Below, one piece after another: positions 40,803 through 44,678 of a stretch of 44,678 nt of DNA. How positions within the stretch are numbered: position 1 is the first letter of the stretch; each line of letters opens with the position of its first letter. A program made the position numbers and the translations under genes. The notes beneath the pieces were generated by a model, which saw only the letters and a list, made by a program, of their open reading frames with translations, was not told the DNA's origin and searched no databases. Origin of the DNA: GCA-002282575 sp964519885 (GTDB taxonomy: Bacteria > Pseudomonadota > Gammaproteobacteria > Thiomicrospirales > Thiomicrospiraceae); the NCBI GenBank assembly GCA_964519885.1, contig CAZFLX010000020.1, positions 1 through 44,678 of the forward strand, given 5' to 3'.

Positions 40803-42359
40803 ATGACCCGCAAAAAACTCCCCATTGGTATTCAGACCTTTTCAAAAATTCGAGAAGAGGGGTGTTATTACGTCGATAAGACTCCGATGATTCTGCGTTT
40901 GATTGAAGAAGGTACCCATTACTTTTTATCACGTCCACGTCGCTTCGGCAAGTCGTTGATGCTAGACACCATTGCGGAACTGTTCGAAGGCAATAAGCTA
41001 TTGTTCGATGGGCTTTATGCGGAAACTCAATGGGACTGGAGCAAAACAGCGCCAGTGTTGCGGTTTAGTTTTGGTAGTGGGCAATTACAAAGCCGCGCTG
41101 AGCTAGACAGACGTATCGTTGACTTGTTAGAGCAGAATCAGCAGAGGTTAGGGTTAATTTGCGATGACTATTGGAAACGAGATATTCCCGCTTGTTTTGG
41201 TTATTTAATCCGAGAGGCACACAAGCAAACCAGCAAAAAAGTGGTTATCTTAATTGATGAATACGATAAACCGATTCTTGATAACATCACCAAGCCCGAC
41301 TTAGCTCGTGAAATGCGAGAGGGCTTGCGCAACTTTTATTCAGTGATTAAAGATAACGACGCCCACATTCAATTTGCCATGCTTACAGGGGTGAGCAAAT
41401 TCAGTAAAGTTAGTTTGTTTTCGGGGCTTAATCATCTTAGAGACATTACCTTTTCTTCAGAATATTCTGCAATTTGTGGTTACACCGATGAAGACGTGGA
41501 TAGTGTTTTTGCACCCGAGTTGACGGGCTTAGACAGAGATGAGATCCGTCGTTGGTACAACGGTTACAACTGGACAGGAACATCTGTTTATAATCCCTTT
41601 GATCTATTGCTTTTGTTTAAGGAAAGAGAGTTTAGAAACTACTGGTTTGAGACAGGCACACCGACTTTTTTAGTTGATTTACTGACCAGTCGCCATACCT
41701 TTACCCCCGATCTTGCGAAAGTAGTCGCTATGGATGATTTATTATCGAGCTTTGATGTTGATGCCATTGCCACCGAAGCCTTACTCTTTCAAGCAGGTTA
41801 TTTAACCATAGCGGAAAAAATGCACTTTGGTGGTGCCATGATTGAGTACACACTTAAATATCCCAACAGAGAAGTTGAAGCCAGTCTGAACATGGTGATG
41901 TTGCAACGCTTAATGGGCGATATTTCAGCACCCAGTAAGCACGTCGGACAGTTATATCGTATGCTGCTAAAGAATGACTTTGATGCGTTAAAACAAGTAT
42001 TTATATCACTATATGCCAGCATTCCCAACGACTGGTACCGCAATAACCCGATTGCACAGTTTGAAGGCTACTATGCCAGTGTGTTTTACAGCTATTTTGC
42101 CAGCATTGGACTAGAGATTCGTTTAGAAGATGTCACCAACCGCGGTCGCATCGATATGACGGTGCTATTCAATAACCAAATTTACATTATCGAATTTAAA
42201 GTCGTTGAAACTGCCCCAGAAGGCAAAGCGATGGCACAGTTAAAAGATCGTAACTACGCCGAAAAATATCAAGCACACCAACAACCCATTCACTTAATGG
42301 GTGTTGAGTTTAGCAAAGAATCCAAAGGCTTGGTGGGTTTTGAGGTGGAGACGGTATGA
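40803..42359 (+). CDS. AAA-ATPase-like / PD-(D/E)XK nuclease protein, tandem copy 1
   Basis: This 518-aa protein has an AAA-ATPase-like domain (PF09820-type, about 1-300) and a C-terminal PD-(D/E)XK domain (PDDEXK_9-type, about 410-518). Walker A is the degenerate SRPRRFGKSLM with GKS at 49-51. Walker B is VVILIDEYDKPI with D152-E153. Nuclease residues are D451 in RGRIDMTVL and E464-x-K466 in IYIIEFKVV. The start at 40803 has AAGGA seven bases upstream; an ATG at 40764 would overlap pseF. The family is common in multi-copy sets in some bacteria and archaea, and its function is unknown. It follows pseF closely and overlaps copy 2 by four bases. Confidence 0.9.
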   Translation: MTRKKLPIGIQTFSKIREEGCYYVDKTPMILRLIEEGTHYFLSRPRRFGKSLMLDTIAELFEGNKLLFDGLYAETQWDWSKTAPVLRFSFGSGQLQSRAELDRRIVDLLEQNQQRLGLICDDYWKRDIPACFGYLIREAHKQTSKKVVILIDEYDKPILDNITKPDLAREMREGLRNFYSVIKDNDAHIQFAMLTGVSKFSKVSLFSGLNHLRDITFSSEYSAICGYTDEDVDSVFAPELTGLDRDEIRRWYNGYNWTGTSVYNPFDLLLLFKEREFRNYWFETGTPTFLVDLLTSRHTFTPDLAKVVAMDDLLSSFDVDAIATEALLFQAGYLTIAEKMHFGGAMIEYTLKYPNREVEASLNMVMLQRLMGDISAPSKHVGQLYRMLLKNDFDALKQVFISLYASIPNDWYRNNPIAQFEGYYASVFYSYFASIGLEIRLEDVTNRGRIDMTVLFNNQIYIIEFKVVETAPEGKAMAQLKDRNYAEKYQAHQQPIHLMGVEFSKESKGLVGFEVETV

Positions 42360-43912
42360 CAAATCGCAAAAAACTCCCCATTGGTATTCAGACCTTTTCT
42401 GAAATACGAGAAGGTAATTACTACTACGTCGATAAAACGCCGTTAATTTTGGATTTACTCGACAACGGCAAGTATTACTTCCTCTCACGTCCGCGTCGTT
42501 TTGGTAAATCATTGATGCTAGACACCATTGCCGAATTGTTTGAAGGCAATAAGCTATTGTTCGATGGGCTCTATGCTGAAACTCAATGGGATTGGAGCAA
42601 AACAGCGCCCGTGTTGCGGTTTAGTTTTGGTGGTGGGCAGGTCAGGCAAGCAGATGATTTAAGTATGTTCATCATGAATGGACTTAGCTTAAATCAACGA
42701 CGATTAAACTTGTCTTGTGTGCATTTAGATGATAGAAACATTCCTGGCTGTTTTGCACACCTAATTCAAAGTGCTCATGAACAAACCGGCAAAAAAGTGG
42801 TTATCTTAATTGATGAATACGATAAACCGATTCTTGATAACATCACCAAGCCCGACTTAGCTCGTGAAATGCGAGAGGGCTTGCGCAACTTTTATTCAGT
42901 GATTAAAGATAACGACGCTCACATTCAATTTGCTATGCTGACAGGGGTGAGCAAGTTCAGTAAAGTTAGCTTGTTTTCGGGGCTGAATCATCTTCGAGAC
43001 ATTACCGTTTCCTCAGAATATTCTGCAATTTGTGGTTACACTGAACAAGACGTGGATAGTGTTTTTGCATCCGAGTTAGCAGGATTAGATCGAGAAGAAA
43101 TTCGTCGTTGGTACAACGGTTACAACTGGACAGGAACATCCGTCTATAATCCATTTGATTTGCTGTTATTATTTGATGCTCGTGAGTTTAGAAACTATTG
43201 GTTTGAGACGGGCACACCCACTTTCTTGGTCGATTTACTGGCACAGCGTCACAGTTTTATGCCTGACTTCTCTCAATATTTGACCAGTGAAGCCTTATTA
43301 TCCAGTTTTGATGTCGATGACATTGCCACTGAAGCGCTGATGTTTCAAGCTGGCTACCTGACTATTCGTTCGGTGCAACGTATGGGAGTTCAACAACGAT
43401 ACATCATGGGTTATCCCAACCGAGAAGTCGAATCTAGCCTTAACGAAGTAATGTTGCGTCGTTACACCAACATTGCCAGTGTTGCCGTGCAACAAGGCTC
43501 AAGATTATATGAATTGCTGTTGATCAATGATTTTAAGGGTTTAGAACAGCTCTTCACCGCCTTTTATGCTAGCATCCCCAACGACTGGTACCGCAATAAC
43601 CCGATTGCCCAGTTTGAAGGCTACTACGCCAGTGTGTTTTACAGTTACTTTGCCAGCATTGGGCTAGAGATTCGTTTAGAAGATGTCACCAATCGCGGTC
43701 GCATTGATATGACGGTATTGTTTAACAACCAGATTTACATTATCGAATTTAAAGTGATGGAAACTGCCCCCGAAGGCAAGGCGATGGCGCAGCTTAAAGA
43801 GCGTAACTACGCCGAAAAATACCAAGCCCACCAACAACCTATTCACCTAATGGGTGTTGAGTTTAGTAAAGAAGCCAAAGGCTTGGTGGGGTTTGAGGTG
43901 GAGACGGTATGA
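42356..43912 (+). CDS. AAA-ATPase-like / PD-(D/E)XK nuclease protein, tandem copy 2
   Basis: This 518-aa protein is the same length as copy 1 and starts exactly 1553 bases later, with ATGA overlap at both ends. Walker A PRRFGKSLM, Walker B ILIDEYDKP, and nuclease motifs RGRIDMTV and YIIEFKVM are all intact. The segments after Walker A (about 80-145) and around 325-420 differ strongly from copy 1, while the middle and the last 90 residues are nearly identical. For example, 130 bases at 42789-42918 are identical to 41233-41362. The pattern fits recombination between copies with two variable regions. Confidence 0.9.
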   Translation: MTNRKKLPIGIQTFSEIREGNYYYVDKTPLILDLLDNGKYYFLSRPRRFGKSLMLDTIAELFEGNKLLFDGLYAETQWDWSKTAPVLRFSFGGGQVRQADDLSMFIMNGLSLNQRRLNLSCVHLDDRNIPGCFAHLIQSAHEQTGKKVVILIDEYDKPILDNITKPDLAREMREGLRNFYSVIKDNDAHIQFAMLTGVSKFSKVSLFSGLNHLRDITVSSEYSAICGYTEQDVDSVFASELAGLDREEIRRWYNGYNWTGTSVYNPFDLLLLFDAREFRNYWFETGTPTFLVDLLAQRHSFMPDFSQYLTSEALLSSFDVDDIATEALMFQAGYLTIRSVQRMGVQQRYIMGYPNREVESSLNEVMLRRYTNIASVAVQQGSRLYELLLINDFKGLEQLFTAFYASIPNDWYRNNPIAQFEGYYASVFYSYFASIGLEIRLEDVTNRGRIDMTVLFNNQIYIIEFKVMETAPEGKAMAQLKERNYAEKYQAHQQPIHLMGVEFSKEAKGLVGFEVETV

Positions 43913-44678
43913 CAAATCGCAAAAAACTTCCCATTGGCATTCAGACCTTTTCAAAAATTCGAGAAGAGGGGTGTTATTACGTCGATAAAACTCCCATGAT
44001 TCTGCGTTTGATTGAACAAGGTACCCATTACTTTCTATCACGTCCACGTCGCTTCGGCAAGTCGTTGATGCTAGACACCATTGCGGAACTGTTCGAAGGC
44101 AATAAGCTATTGTTCGATGGGCTTTATGCGGAAACTCAATGGGACTGGAGCAAAACAGCGCCAGTGTTGCGGTTTAGTTTTGGTAGTGGGCAATTACAAA
44201 GCCGCGCTGAGCTAGACAGACGTATCGTTGACTTGTTAGAGCAGAATCAGCAGAGGTTAGGGTTAATTTGCGATGACTATTGGAAACGAGATATTCCCGC
44301 TTGTTTTGGTTATTTAATCCGAGAGGCACATCAACAAATCGGCAAAAAAGTGGTTATCTTAATCGACGAATACGATAAACCGATTCTTGATAACATCACC
44401 AAACCCGAACTCGCCCGTGAAATGCGTGAAGGACTACGCAATTTTTATTCAGTGATTAAAGATAACGATGCTCACATTCAATTTACTATGCTGACAGGTG
44501 TAAGTAAGTTCAGTAAGGTCAGTTTGTTTTCGGGGCTAAACCATTTAAAAGACATCACCATCGATGCTCGATATAGTGCAATATGTGGTTACACCGATGA
44601 AGATGTGGATAGTGTATTTGCACCCGAGTTAGCAGGATTAGATCGAGAAGAAATTCGTCGTTGGTACAACGGTTACAA
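43909..44678 (+). CDS. AAA-ATPase-like / PD-(D/E)XK nuclease protein, tandem copy 3 (partial, cut by window end)
   Basis: Only the first 256 or so codons are in the window. The ATG lies 1553 bases after that of copy 2 and overlaps its stop by ATGA. Bases 44036-44330 are identical over 295 positions to 40927-41221 of copy 1, including the variable segment after Walker A. The following stretch departs from copies 1 and 2, with many silent changes near Walker B (CGACGAATACG) and KDITIDARYSA in place of their RDITFSSEYSA-type segment. It is intact as far as seen, and the array may continue beyond the window. Confidence 0.88.
   Translation, partial: MTNRKKLPIGIQTFSKIREEGCYYVDKTPMILRLIEQGTHYFLSRPRRFGKSLMLDTIAELFEGNKLLFDGLYAETQWDWSKTAPVLRFSFGSGQLQSRAELDRRIVDLLEQNQQRLGLICDDYWKRDIPACFGYLIREAHQQIGKKVVILIDEYDKPILDNITKPELAREMREGLRNFYSVIKDNDAHIQFTMLTGVSKFSKVSLFSGLNHLKDITIDARYSAICGYTDEDVDSVFAPELAGLDREEIRRWYNGY

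Noticed and set aside
40803..44678. Insertion-sequence-driven repeat array or CRISPR-like locus
   Set aside because: The repeats are whole coding genes with intact motifs; no terminal inverted repeats, transposase or short regularly spaced repeats were seen.

Overview
The window looks like chromosomal DNA from a motile gammaproteobacterium with a polar-type flagellar regulon. The evidence is sigma-54 and FliA promoter signatures, CheV, FlgT and an flgA-flgM-flgN-PilZ cluster, together with YbiT, MdtABC-type and MltC-like proteins. Base composition is moderate to AT-leaning. A Thiotrichales-like lineage is possible, but the sequence alone does not decide this. The species is not identified.

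Layout. (1) 1-491: unassigned DNA, then a tRNA-Asn gene with its own promoter and terminator. (2) 597-4882: a fungal-type cytosine deaminase, then a likely operon of a 77-aa unknown protein, a tandem V4R-like sensory protein and a GAF-PAS hybrid histidine kinase. (3) 5026-6621: the ABC-F ATPase YbiT. (4) 6684-8951: an accessory patch with a MazF/PemK-RHH toxin-antitoxin pair and its palindromic operator, a small membrane-anchored protein, a DUF4160-DUF2442 pair, two decayed remnants of outer-membrane efflux genes and a 5'-truncated flgO. (5) 8983-17851, minus strand: a complete MdtABC-like RND efflux operon with its own outer-membrane lipoprotein. (6) 18053-19333: a CNNM/CBS/CorC protein. (7) 19526-36957: the flagellar region. 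The minus strand carries flgA, then flgM-flgN-PilZ behind a FliA promoter. The plus strand carries cheV-flgT (FliA-type promoter), flgBCDE, flgFGH and flgIJKL-mltC; each of these last three blocks starts at a sigma-54 site, two of them directly after a terminator. (8) 36959-40777: pseB, pseC, a sialidase-like beta-propeller gene and pseF, contiguous with the flagellar genes; this is the pseudaminic acid pathway that normally supplies sugar for flagellin glycosylation. (9) 40803-44678: three head-to-tail copies of an AAA-ATPase-like/PD-(D/E)XK gene at an exact 1553-nt period, the third cut by the window end.

How it fits together. Sigma-54 sites would drive hook-basal-body genes, and FliA sites the anti-sigma factor/chaperone and chemotaxis genes. 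FlgJ lacks its usual peptidoglycan hydrolase domain, and an MltC-like lytic transglycosylase follows flgL. The Pse genes link the flagellum to surface glycosylation, but pseG, pseH and pseI are not in the window; the nuclease-like array sits where they might be expected.

Most interesting points: the tandem nuclease-ATPase array with mosaic identity between copies, the sialidase-like protein embedded in the Pse operon, the roughly 210-residue Ala/Gln-rich insertion in FlgE, and the efflux/flgO gene debris.
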